Assembly (NCBI GenBank): GCA_001798885.1
Contig: MGQW01000055.1
Coordinates: forward strand, 1-34,403
Direction: 5' to 3'
DNA length: 34,403 nt
Origin: Deltaproteobacteria bacterium RBG_16_64_85
GTDB lineage: Bacteria > Desulfobacterota > Deferrimicrobia > Deferrimicrobiales > Deferrimicrobiaceae
Of this stretch, positions 8,389 to 15,737 are shown one piece after another; position 1 is the stretch's first letter; each line of letters starts with the position of its first letter. Under the pieces are notes generated by a model. The model was not told where the DNA came from and ran no database searches. It saw nothing but the letters and a program-made list of their open reading frames with translations. The translations under genes and the position numbers were made by a program.

Positions 8389-8490
8389 GAATAGAAAGTT
8401 AGGGACGTTGTTGAACTTTAACAACGGCCCCAAACTGAAAAGTTCTACAACGTCCCTTAACTTTCCCCGTCTCAACACGTCAAGGAACGC
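8371..8490. repeat. 120-nt palindromic repeat element between convergent genes
   Basis: The outer arms 8371-8386 and 8475-8490 are a perfect 16-nt inverted repeat (GCGTTCCTTGACGTGT and its complement). A second stem pairs 8394-8411 with 8447-8465, with a single bulged T, and an inner stem pairs 8413-8419 with 8439-8445. The core GGGACGTTGTTGAACTTT matches the unit of the 19202-19346 cluster at 16 of 18 positions, so the two are one family. Its arms encode the last codons and stops of both the hydrolase (+) and glutaredoxin (-). As RNA it would form a long hairpin from either strand and could end transcription in both directions. A REP/BIME-like or MITE-like element is the likeliest class. Confidence 0.8.
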
Positions 8491-8737
8491 CGGCGGCGCG
8501 CAGGTCGCTCTCGAACCTCGCCGCATCGAACCGGTCCCCCGAGACGATCTTTCCCTCGATGTCGAGCGTGGGAACCTTCCTCATCCCGTCGTTGAGCTTC
8601 CTCACGATTTCCGCCGCGTCGGGATTCTTCTCGATGTCGATCTCTTCGTAGGGGATCCCCCGTTCGTCGAGGAACTTCTTGGCGGCCCGGCAGTCGCAGC
8701 ACCAGGAGGTGGTGTAGATGAGGATCCGCTTTGGCAT
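8480..8737 (-). CDS. Glutaredoxin-family thiol-disulfide oxidoreductase
   Basis: An 85-residue thioredoxin-fold protein with the redox motif C13-C-D-C16 (SWCCDC) after the first strand. The cis-proline block is KVPTLDIEGKIVSGDRFD. The helix and strand order fits small glutaredoxins and mycoredoxin/NrdH-like proteins. The second Cys inside the CxxC motif is uncommon. The likely role is reduction of disulfides or mixed disulfides in the cytoplasm; the partner is unknown. It follows the LOG-family gene by 34 bases and probably shares its transcript with the zinc-ribbon gene. Its stop codon is inside the right arm of the palindromic element at 8371-8490. Confidence 0.88.
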   Translation of the reverse strand: MPKRILIYTTSWCCDCRAAKKFLDERGIPYEEIDIEKNPDAAEIVRKLNDGMRKVPTLDIEGKIVSGDRFDAARFESDLRAAGVP

Positions 8738-8771
8738 GGAAGGCCCCTTTTCCCGATCCGAAGCTTTTCCG

Positions 8772-9470
8772 CTAAAGAGTCGGCGGCTCCTCCGGAGGGA
8801 GGGCGGGAGTCCTCCTCCGCTCGCCTACGGGACGGATGCGGTCCATGTGAAATTTGAAGATGTGTTCCGCAGCCTGGTGCGGGTTGTCGGTCAGATAAAA
8901 GTAGTGGAGGTCGGACGCCGAGATCGTCCCTTCCGCCAACATCACCTTCTCCATCCACCGGAGGAGCCCATCCCAGTACTTCTTCCCCATCATCACGATG
9001 GGGAACCGCCGGATCTTCCCCGTCTGCAGGAGGGTCAGGGATTCGAAGAACTCGTCGAGCGTGCCGAACCCTCCCGGCATGATGAGATAGCCGGAGGCGT
9101 ACTTGACGAACATCACCTTGCGGGCGAAGAAATGGCGGAAGACCAGCGTTTTGTCCTGGAACCGGTTCGGCTTCTGCTCCAAGGGGAGCGTGATGTTCAG
9201 GCCGATGGACAGCCCCTTCCCGCGCTTGGCGCCGCGGTTGGCCGCCTCCATGATGCCCGGGCCGCCGCCGGAGATGATCGAATAGCCGCGCCGGGAGAGG
9301 ATCTCGGTCGTCTTCACCGTGATCTTGTAGGCCCAGTCGTTCCGCTTGGTGCGCGCGCTTCCGAAGACGGAGATGGCGGGGCCGACGTTGCGGAGGGACT
9401 CGAACCCGTCCACGAACTCGCTCATGATGCGAAAGACGCGCCACGTTTCGGTTCCCGCGAACTCCTCCAC
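8772..9470 (-). CDS. LOG-family protein (TIGR00730-type, Rossmann fold)
   Basis: A 232-residue protein with the family signatures SGGGPGIMEAANRGA (about residues 68-82) and PGGFGTLDEFFE (about 131-142). These form the nucleotide-monophosphate phosphoribohydrolase active site in LOG proteins, which release free bases (cytokinins in plants) from nucleoside monophosphates. Many bacterial members were wrongly called lysine decarboxylases. The in vivo substrate here is unknown. It starts with GTG at 9470, preceded by GGGAGGATTC, 12 bases after the stop of the zinc-ribbon gene. The C-terminus is proline/arginine-rich (GERRRTPALPPEEPPTL) and probably disordered. Confidence 0.88.
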   Translation of the reverse strand: MEEFAGTETWRVFRIMSEFVDGFESLRNVGPAISVFGSARTKRNDWAYKITVKTTEILSRRGYSIISGGGPGIMEAANRGAKRGKGLSIGLNITLPLEQKPNRFQDKTLVFRHFFARKVMFVKYASGYLIMPGGFGTLDEFFESLTLLQTGKIRRFPIVMMGKKYWDGLLRWMEKVMLAEGTISASDLHYFYLTDNPHQAAEHIFKFHMDRIRPVGERRRTPALPPEEPPTL

Positions 9471-9482
9471 GAATCCTCCCGC

Positions 9483-9647
9483 CTACGATTTCTTCGACGT
9501 CTTTGCGTAGAATCCTTCCAGGAGCTGCGCCAGACTTTTGCTGCCGCACTTCGGGCACTTCCGTTTCCCCTCCTCGTACTCTCGAAAGGAAAGGATTTCC
9601 TGGAACCGCTTGCCGCACTTTTTGCACTGAAAAGAATAGGTTGGCAT
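9483..9647 (-). CDS. FmdB-type small zinc-ribbon protein
   Basis: A 54-residue protein read directly from the minus strand: it begins MPTYSFQCKKCGKRFQE and contains two CxxC knuckles, C8-x2-C11 and C31-x2-C34. This is the regulatory FmdB-type zinc ribbon (usual start MPxYxYxCxxCG). The biochemical role of this family is not established; members are often encoded beside RNA or metabolic genes. The ATG at 9647 is preceded by GGAAGGGGGAGAATAG, a good ribosome-binding site, and the TAG lies 12 bases before the LOG-family GTG. It heads the three-gene set zinc ribbon, LOG protein, glutaredoxin. Confidence 0.85.
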   Translation of the reverse strand: MPTYSFQCKKCGKRFQEILSFREYEEGKRKCPKCGSKSLAQLLEGFYAKTSKKS

Positions 9648-9669
9648 CTATTCTCCCCCTTCCGTAAAG

Positions 9670-9760
9670 TGTGAGAAGACGTGCTCGGACCCCCAGCTTG
9701 TAGATGCCACAAAGCAGGGTTATAGGCAAGGGGAATGAAATGGCGGGCACGTTTCCGGCA
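9670..9760 (-). ncRNA. Candidate structured RNA or leader of the zinc-ribbon operon
   Basis: Read on the minus strand, 9747-9752 (ACGTGC) pairs with 9679-9684 (GCACGT). An apical hairpin spans 9719-9692: CCC-GCTT-GT pairs with AC-AAGC-GGG across a seven-base loop, with single-base bulges. The two stems are separated by a large asymmetric bubble, the general shape of 6S RNA, but I cannot match its sequence to 6S. It lies in the 141-base divergent gap between the zinc-ribbon gene and the epimerase gene. Strand is uncertain because the inverted repeats would fold on either. Confidence 0.25.
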
Positions 9761-9788
9761 TCATAAGAACATGATTCTGGGAGCCGCC

Positions 9789-10808
9789 ATGGATTACCGG
9801 GAAGTCCTGGTCACCGGGGGGACCGGCTTCGTGGGCACACACGTGTGCCGGGCCCTGATCGCGCGGGGATTTCTGCCCCGGCTCCTCGTCCGAGTGGGGT
9901 CGGAGGGGAAGATCCCGGAGGACGTCCGAAGCGCCTGTCGCGTGACCCCGGGGGACGTCAACGACCGGGAAGCGGTGGAGTACGCGGCCCAGGGGACGAT
10001 GGCGATCGTGCACCTGGTGGGGATCATCCGGGAGTTCCCGGAGCCGGGCGTCACGTTCGAACGGCTCCATGTGGCCGCCACCCGCAACGCCGTGGACGCC
10101 GCCAGGCGGTGGGAAATCCCCCGGTTCGTCCACATGAGCGCCCTGGGGGCGCGTCCCGGCGGCCCCACGGGGTATTTTGATACCAAGGGCAGGGCCGAGG
10201 AGTACGTCCGGCGATCCGGGCTCTCATGGACGATCTTCCGGCCCTCCGTCATCTTCGGGCCGGGAGACCGGTTCCTGAACGAGCTGGCCCGGATTCTCCG
10301 AAAGACACCCTTCTTGCCGGTGCCTGGGGACGGAACCTACCGCCTGCAACCGGTATTCATCGGCGACGTGGCGAAGGGGTTCGCGGACGCGCTCCTTAAG
10401 GCCGGCACGGGAGGCAAGGTCTTCGAGGTGGGCGGTCCTGAACGGTTCTCTTATAACGAGCTGCTCGACAAGGTGGCGGCGAGCATCGGACTCCGAGCCC
10501 GCAAGGTCCACGTCCCGCTTTCGCTCCTGCGCCCGATGGTCCTGCGGATGGAACGATTCAGGAAGTTTCCCCTCACGACGGATCAGCTGGAGATGCTCCT
10601 CGCGGAGAACATCTGCGACCACGAGCCGTTCTATTCCGCTTTCGGATTTACTCCGCTTTCGCTGTCGGACTACCTCTCCGGGGGGTTCGGAGGCCGCCCT
10701 TCTGCGTCGGAAGGCGGGCGTAAGGGCCCTCCGCGACGCGAGATCCCCCGGGAAGGAGAGGCGGCACCATCAAGGGAACAGGAACCGTCACTGCGGAAGA
10801 CGGCATGA
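9789..10808 (+). CDS. NAD-dependent epimerase/dehydratase (atypical SDR, NDUFA9-like)
   Basis: A 339-residue protein with the dinucleotide-binding motif TGGTGFVG at residues 9-16 and the later block HMSALGA. A Y-x3-K pair (YFDTKGRAEEY) is followed by FRPSVIFGPGDRF. This order is typical of the atypical SDR group related to the complex I accessory subunit NDUFA9 and plant PCB2-like reductases. The substrate is unknown. The ATG at 9789 is chosen because GGGAG lies six bases upstream and the Rossmann fold begins immediately; ATGs at 9735 and 9771 would add an unusual basic leader. The last 40 residues are Gly/Arg/Glu-rich and look disordered. Confidence 0.83.
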   Translation: MDYREVLVTGGTGFVGTHVCRALIARGFLPRLLVRVGSEGKIPEDVRSACRVTPGDVNDREAVEYAAQGTMAIVHLVGIIREFPEPGVTFERLHVAATRNAVDAARRWEIPRFVHMSALGARPGGPTGYFDTKGRAEEYVRRSGLSWTIFRPSVIFGPGDRFLNELARILRKTPFLPVPGDGTYRLQPVFIGDVAKGFADALLKAGTGGKVFEVGGPERFSYNELLDKVAASIGLRARKVHVPLSLLRPMVLRMERFRKFPLTTDQLEMLLAENICDHEPFYSAFGFTPLSLSDYLSGGFGGRPSASEGGRKGPPRREIPREGEAAPSREQEPSLRKTA

Positions 10809-11007
10809 CACCTGCGGCCCGGAACGGGAAATAAAGGAAATAATTTACCCACAACGGGAGAATGTGTGTAATTAATTGCCCAACAATTTCTTCCGGCTTC
10901 CCTGTCCGAAAAAAAACATCTTTAAAAACAGAAGATTAAAAACAAAGACCCGAAGGACCGGTAGTTGCTTTCCTGATTGAAAGGAATTCGTTGTCGGAAG
11001 GGAATCG
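10809..11007. other. AT-rich intergenic region upstream of the HAF-repeat gene
   Basis: A 199-base gap that is far richer in A+T than its surroundings, with A-tracts near 10911-10946 and the palindrome-like TTAATTAA-type run near 10870. It probably holds the promoter of the secreted protein gene at 11008. I see no convincing terminator hairpin, riboswitch or small gene. GGAAGGGAATCG just before 11008 is the likely ribosome-binding site. Confidence 0.4.
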
Positions 11008-12174
11008 ATGAAAGCAACCTGCTGGGGTCTGCTCCTCCTCGCGACTCTCTGGCTGTTTCCTGCCCAGGCCTTCTCCTCTTATACCTACGTTGACCTTCAT
11101 CCTCCCGGATGGAACGAATCGCATGCGACGTCTGTGAACGCGTGGGGAGAGGTGGCCGGCTACGGGATCGGCAATGCGGGGGAGAGAGGATTCCTGTGGA
11201 CCTCCGGCGGGCATACGGAGCTTCTCCCGCCGGGAGCCAGCGGGGCGAGAGCCGCATGGGTGAACGGCCAGGGAGACGTCGCCGGGACCGCCGTCATCGG
11301 CGGCCGCTCCCGCGCATTCCTCTATCGCAGCGGAAGTTATCTGGATCCGACGCCGGGATGGGCGTTCTCCGAGGCTACCTACGTTGCCGAAGACGGGGCC
11401 GTCACCGGGACCGGAGAGTTCGGGGCCTACATCTCCCGGGACTTCGTACCGGAACTTCTCCCGGGATTTACGGTTGCGGTGGGTGCGAACGCTGCCGGGC
11501 AGCTCCTGGGAAGCGCGGAGAACACGGCCAGGTTATTCCTTCCCGGAAGGGGATATCTCACGATCTGTCCTCCCGGGGCGAGCACCGCGGTGCCGGGCGG
11601 GCTCAATGAATCCGGGCTCGTCGCGGTTTCCACCCGACAGGCGAATTCCGAGAAAGGGTTCGTCTATTCCGGCGGCTTCTACGTTTTCATGACGCCTCCC
11701 GGCTGGTCGTCCTCCAACGCGATGGCGATCAACAACCGTTCCCAGGTGGCAGGATACGGTGATTCCCCCGCAGGGCGCCGCAGTTTCCTGCGGTCCGGGG
11801 CCGATTACGTGGAACTCTCCTTCCCGGAATGGACGAGGACGGAGGCGGTCTCCCTGAACGATTCCGGGCAGGTGGCGGGATCGGGGGAAGCCCCTTCGGG
11901 GGAAACGCACGCCTTTCTGGCTTCGCCCGGGAATACCTCGGCGGCCGGGGACGGACCGGGGACATCGTTCGGCGGGTCTTCCGGAGGAGGCGGTTGCGCC
12001 ATGGTCGCCGGGGGCGTCCGCGATCCGTTTACCGCGGGTTCGGCGCTGAATCTATTCTTGCTCTTCTCCCCGCTCCTGGCGCTGCTGGCACGCCGGCGAA
12101 AAAGAGAATCCGCGCTCACGCACGAGTCGGATTCCGGCAGGATGCGGACAGGACCGCCGGAACGTTCGCCCTGA
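11008..12174 (+). CDS. Secreted HAF-repeat protein with C-terminal sorting signal
   Basis: A 388-residue exported protein. A signal peptide covers about residues 1-22 (LLLLATLWLFPAQAFS). Seven repeats of about 40-50 residues follow, each with a Y/F-x-x-L-x-P-PG-W/A block, then a V/I-N-x-x-G-x-VAG block, as in HAF-repeat beta-propeller-like proteins. The C-terminus has SSGGGGCAM, a spacer, a hydrophobic helix (SALNLFLLFSPLLALLA) and RRRKR. This is the tripartite shape of Cys-containing CTERM sorting tails (MYXO-/Synerg-CTERM type) processed at the cell envelope. About 20 residues follow the basic cluster, which is longer than usual, and this tail overlaps the convergent pabBC gene by 59 bases. 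The function is unknown. Confidence 0.8.
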   Translation: MKATCWGLLLLATLWLFPAQAFSSYTYVDLHPPGWNESHATSVNAWGEVAGYGIGNAGERGFLWTSGGHTELLPPGASGARAAWVNGQGDVAGTAVIGGRSRAFLYRSGSYLDPTPGWAFSEATYVAEDGAVTGTGEFGAYISRDFVPELLPGFTVAVGANAAGQLLGSAENTARLFLPGRGYLTICPPGASTAVPGGLNESGLVAVSTRQANSEKGFVYSGGFYVFMTPPGWSSSNAMAINNRSQVAGYGDSPAGRRSFLRSGADYVELSFPEWTRTEAVSLNDSGQVAGSGEAPSGETHAFLASPGNTSAAGDGPGTSFGGSSGGGGCAMVAGGVRDPFTAGSALNLFLLFSPLLALLARRRKRESALTHESDSGRMRTGPPERSP

Positions 12175-14026
12175 CGGAGTTCGTCAGAAAGATCTTGTCG
12201 GCCTTTTCCAGGTCCTCCGGGAACAGGACCCGCTCGGAGGCGCGCAGCCTCCGACCCGACAGGATCTGTCGCCGGTAAACGCCCTCCAGGAGGCCGCATG
12301 CGGCCGGAGGCGTGTACAGCCGTCCGGAAATCTCCAGGAAGACGTTGGTGATCGCCCCTTCCGCCAACTCTCCGCGCTCGTTCAGGAACAGCACTTCATC
12401 GAATCCTGCCTCGCGCGCCTTGCGCAACTCGTCGTCTCTCCAGGCGCGGTTCGTGGTCTTGTGACGAACAAAGGGATCGCGGGACGAAACGGCGATGCGC
12501 GAGAGCGCGATCGGACAGGGCGCCCGTTCCTTCCCGGCATCGTGGAAAGGCGACATTGTCACCGATACGTGCCCGTCCCGCCGGAGCAGCAGGCGCACCT
12601 TGCCGGCGTCGTTTGTTCCATGGCCCCGGATGGCCGATCCCAACGCGGCGAGGGCGGCATCGCTGCGGAACCGGAACCCGAAATACCGCGCCGATGAAGA
12701 AAGCCTCCGCAGGTGGTCGGCAAGAAAACGGAACCCCCCCCTCGGGGTCCAGAGGAACGATTCGATCAGTTCGAAGTCGACGTACGGTTCGACGAGGTAA
12801 AGCGCCTTCTGGTGAGCTTCCCGGAACTCCGCCTCCGGCTGCGAGTCCCAGACAATCCCGCCGCCCGCGCCGGCTTCCCCCCGACCGTTTTCCACCGTCA
12901 CCGTGCGTATCGCTACGGAAAACGTCATGTCTCCGCCCGGCAGGAGGATTCCGATCGCGCCGGTATAGACTCCTCTCGGAACGGGCTCCAGGCACCGCAG
13001 CAAGCGCATCGAGGAGATCTTGGGCGCCCCGGTGATGGAGCCGCATGGGAACAGGGCGCGGAGAAGCGTGCACAGCTCCGTTTGCGGATGGAGCGTTCCG
13101 GAGACGGTGGAAACCATTTGCAGCAAGGTGCGGTATCGCTGGACCTCGAACAGGCGGGAGACCCTGATGGAACCGGTACGGCACACCCTCCCCAGGTCGT
13201 TTCGGAGGAGGTCGACGATCATCACGTTTTCGGCCCGGTTTTTCGGGTCCGCCTTGAGGGCTCGGGATGCCTTGCGGTCCAGGGCGTCCGTCAATCCGCG
13301 CGGGGCGGTCCCCTTCATCGGTCGCGTTTCGATCTTCTCTCCCCTGACGCGGAAGAACAGTTCCGGGGACTGGGAGACGATGCAGGCCGACTCCGTGCGC
13401 AGGAATGCCCCGTACGGCACCGGTTGTGCGGCGCGCAGCCGGAGATAGAGGGAGAACGGATCTCCGGAGAACGGGAAGGCGAACTTCCCGGTCAGGTTGG
13501 CCTGGTAGACATCGCCCTTCGCGATGGATCGGCGGACTTCGTGAACCTTCCCTATATAGTCCTCTTCGGAAATGGAAAACCGGGGAGCGAGCGGTCCGCC
13601 GTAAAGAGAGAGCGGGTTCTCCGGTTCGTGGTCGGGCCACTCCGTAGCCGAAGGGCCGCCCTGCTCCCATCGGCCGCGCAGGTGGTCGAACCGCAGGAAC
13701 CCCGGGTAGACGCCGAACCAGCCCAGGGGGAAGGGAAAGGCGGTCTGATCCCCCGGCGCAAAGGTGTTCTCCAGGGCGTATCCCGCTTCGTAGGCGAGAA
13801 AACCCGCGACCGGGAATCCCTTGGCCTGCCATGCGCCCGCCTCTTCCAGCAGGGAAGGGATGTCTTCCAGGCGATGGGTGACCAGAATTCTGTCGGGGTC
13901 CTTCAGAAGGTAGGAATACCGGTCCCGGACGTCCGCCCGCTGGGTTTCCAGAAGGATCGCGCCGGTCTTCCCGGAAGCGGCGCCAAACACCGAAACGGGG
14001 CTGCGTTGAGAAATCAGGCCCGTCAT
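12116..14026 (-). CDS. pabBC: Fused aminodeoxychorismate synthase component I / aminodeoxychorismate lyase
   Basis: Makes p-aminobenzoate for folate. The 636-residue protein joins a PabB domain (about 1-425) to a PabC domain (about 426-636). PabB features are [12 protein letters not shown], with the PabB-type lysine at about K238 where TrpE has alanine, then [11 protein letters not shown] and CGSITGAPK at about 328-336. The PabC half has the PLP-binding lysine at about K523 (RHKTTNR) and the block [20 protein letters not shown]. The glutaminase subunit PabA is not in the window. The ATG at 14026 overlaps the yjbQ stop (ATGA); the open frame upstream of it is a shadow. The 3' end overlaps the HAF-repeat gene. 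Confidence 0.93.
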   Translation of the reverse strand: MTGLISQRSPVSVFGAASGKTGAILLETQRADVRDRYSYLLKDPDRILVTHRLEDIPSLLEEAGAWQAKGFPVAGFLAYEAGYALENTFAPGDQTAFPFPLGWFGVYPGFLRFDHLRGRWEQGGPSATEWPDHEPENPLSLYGGPLAPRFSISEEDYIGKVHEVRRSIAKGDVYQANLTGKFAFPFSGDPFSLYLRLRAAQPVPYGAFLRTESACIVSQSPELFFRVRGEKIETRPMKGTAPRGLTDALDRKASRALKADPKNRAENVMIVDLLRNDLGRVCRTGSIRVSRLFEVQRYRTLLQMVSTVSGTLHPQTELCTLLRALFPCGSITGAPKISSMRLLRCLEPVPRGVYTGAIGILLPGGDMTFSVAIRTVTVENGRGEAGAGGGIVWDSQPEAEFREAHQKALYLVEPYVDFELIESFLWTPRGGFRFLADHLRRLSSSARYFGFRFRSDAALAALGSAIRGHGTNDAGKVRLLLRRDGHVSVTMSPFHDAGKERAPCPIALSRIAVSSRDPFVRHKTTNRAWRDDELRKAREAGFDEVLFLNERGELAEGAITNVFLEISGRLYTPPAACGLLEGVYRRQILSGRRLRASERVLFPEDLEKADKIFLTNSVRANVPAVLSASCRNPTRA

Positions 14027-14442
14027 TCGCCGATGATCTTGACGAGGACTCTCTTCCTGCGGCGGCCGTCGAACTCGCCGTAGAAGATCCGCTCCCAGGT
14101 GCCGAAGTCGAGCTTCCCCCCGGTCACGGCCACCACGACCTCGCGGCCCATCACCTGGCGCTTCAGGTGGGCGTCGCCGTTGTCCTCTCCCGTGCGGTTG
14201 TGAAGGTAACGGGAGACGGGCTCGTGGGGTGCGAGTTCCTCCAGCCAGCGCGCATAATCCCGGTGCAGACCGCTCTCGTCGTCGTTGATGAAGACGGAGG
14301 CGGTGATGTGCATCGCGTTGACCAGGCACAGGCCTTCCGCAACGCCGCTCTCCAGCAGGCACCGCTCGACGTCAGGCGTGATGTTGACGAACCCCATCCG
14401 CTGAGGAAGTTGGAACCACAGCTCCTTCCGATAGCTTTTCAT
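14023..14442 (-). CDS. yjbQ: YjbQ/UPF0047 family protein
   Basis: A 139-residue protein of the YjbQ family (UPF0047). Seen: [51 protein letters not shown], with the conserved H/D/E positions, then [21 protein letters not shown] and the [13 protein letters not shown] block near the end. Some members have weak thiamine-phosphate synthase activity and metal-binding histidines; the physiological role is not settled. The ATG at 14442 is preceded by a GGGGCGTCTCC region. It sits between the Fe-S protein gene (18 bases upstream) and pabBC (4-base overlap) and is clearly co-transcribed. Confidence 0.9.
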   Translation of the reverse strand: MKSYRKELWFQLPQRMGFVNITPDVERCLLESGVAEGLCLVNAMHITASVFINDDESGLHRDYARWLEELAPHEPVSRYLHNRTGEDNGDAHLKRQVMGREVVVAVTGGKLDFGTWERIFYGEFDGRRRKRVLVKIIGE

Positions 14443-14460
14443 GGAGACGCCCCTTCCCCT

Positions 14461-15717
14461 CTAGAAATCGGCAAGGGCCCTGAAAAAGCGGGACGGGACC
14501 TGGCCGGCGAGCAGCGACTTTTTCACCGGCGGCAGGCCCACCACGAGCCGGGTGATGACCCGCAGGGCGGCGTGATCGAGCCGGTCGAAATCGTCGAACA
14601 GGAAGTTCTGGAACTTCCCCCGCTCGATGGCCATCTCAACACCCCTGCGCCAGGCGGTTTCCGGGACGAGGATGCGCTCCTTCCGCCGTTCCATGCGCAG
14701 CGCGCCGTTGGCGCACGCCGGTTTGCAGACCCCGCACCCCAGGCACGCCCGTTCGTCCACGAAGGCTTTCCCCTCCTTTTTCTTCCCGCGGACCTCGATC
14801 GCGCCGATGGGGCATCTCTTCGAGCAAAGTCCGCACCCGATGCATTTCCCGCCGTTGATCTCCGCCAGGAACGGGGAGGTGACCACCGCGTCGAAGATCT
14901 TGAACAGGTGGATCGCCGAAAGCATCGCGCAGCAGCAGCCGCAGCAGTGGCAGACGTAGGCCGGCCGCTTCCGGACGTTGTCGCCGATGTGCACCAGCCC
15001 TGCCTCCCGCGTCGCCGCGAAGATGTCCAGCGCCTCCTCGCGGGAGATCTTCCGGGCGAGACGCCGTCGCGCGAGAAAATCGGCGGCGGCGTTGAGCGTC
15101 GTGCAGACCTCCATCGGCTTGCCGCACCGCTTCCCCTCGTGCTCCATGACGTGCCTGCAGTAGCACAGGGAAACGGCCCACGCCCCGGCGTCCCTCACGA
15201 CCTGCGTCGCCCGCTCGTAGTCGAGGACGTGCGTCGCATCCTCCGGATCGATGCTGCTTTCGTGCACGAGCGTCCGGCCGGGTTGCGTCTTGCCGGCGAA
15301 GACCGCGCGCGCGAAGTCCTCATTGTTGTGGACGTACTCGACCATGCAGCGCGCCAGGTCCTTCTGGGGGATGTCGTCCCGGACCCTCATGAAGGCGAAC
15401 TCGAAGAACCCCAGGAGGGTGGGAGAAAGCATGTAGACCGTCTTGCCCTTCCGCTCGAAATCCATCACCAGGCCCTTGCCGGCCATGTTCTCCAGGACCG
15501 CGCGGAGGGGTTTCGGCGACTTTCCGGTGCGGCGGGCGATCTCCTCCAGGCCGGTAAATCCCATCGGCATCCGGCATCCGATCTCCGCCTCCTCCACCGT
15601 GTAAAGACGTTTCAGGATTTCGTAAAGCGCGTCGGCGGGCGGAGCGCCGATCGGGTTCCGGTCGAGCCGTTTCTGAAGCCTGCCGTAGACTCCCTGCCCA
15701 TTGCGGAGGTGACCCAT
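14461..15717 (-). CDS. Winged-helix / cysteine-rich / double [4Fe-4S] ferredoxin protein
   Basis: A 418-residue cytoplasmic iron-sulfur protein. The N-terminal part (about 25-110) looks like a winged helix (GLEEIARRTGKSPKPLRAVLENMAGKGLV). A Cys-rich centre has C185-x-C187, C198, C205, and a dense cluster C256-x-C258-C259-x-C261-C262-C263. Two ferredoxin motifs follow: C292-x2-C295-x2-C298-x3-C302 and C325-x2-C328-x2-C331-x3-C335. There is no membrane segment. It lies 20 bases after hemY in a heme operon, so it may pass electrons to or from a heme-pathway enzyme, but that is inference. I do not know a characterised member. Confidence 0.75.
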   Translation of the reverse strand: MGHLRNGQGVYGRLQKRLDRNPIGAPPADALYEILKRLYTVEEAEIGCRMPMGFTGLEEIARRTGKSPKPLRAVLENMAGKGLVMDFERKGKTVYMLSPTLLGFFEFAFMRVRDDIPQKDLARCMVEYVHNNEDFARAVFAGKTQPGRTLVHESSIDPEDATHVLDYERATQVVRDAGAWAVSLCYCRHVMEHEGKRCGKPMEVCTTLNAAADFLARRRLARKISREEALDIFAATREAGLVHIGDNVRKRPAYVCHCCGCCCAMLSAIHLFKIFDAVVTSPFLAEINGGKCIGCGLCSKRCPIGAIEVRGKKKEGKAFVDERACLGCGVCKPACANGALRMERRKERILVPETAWRRGVEMAIERGKFQNFLFDDFDRLDHAALRVITRLVVGLPPVKKSLLAGQVPSRFFRALADF

Positions 15718-15737
15718 GCGCTCTCCTTATCCTTGCG

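Noticed and set aside
14027-14362. N-terminal extension of pabBC
   Set aside because: It covers yjbQ in another frame and PabB similarity begins at the ATG at 14026, which is coupled to the yjbQ stop.
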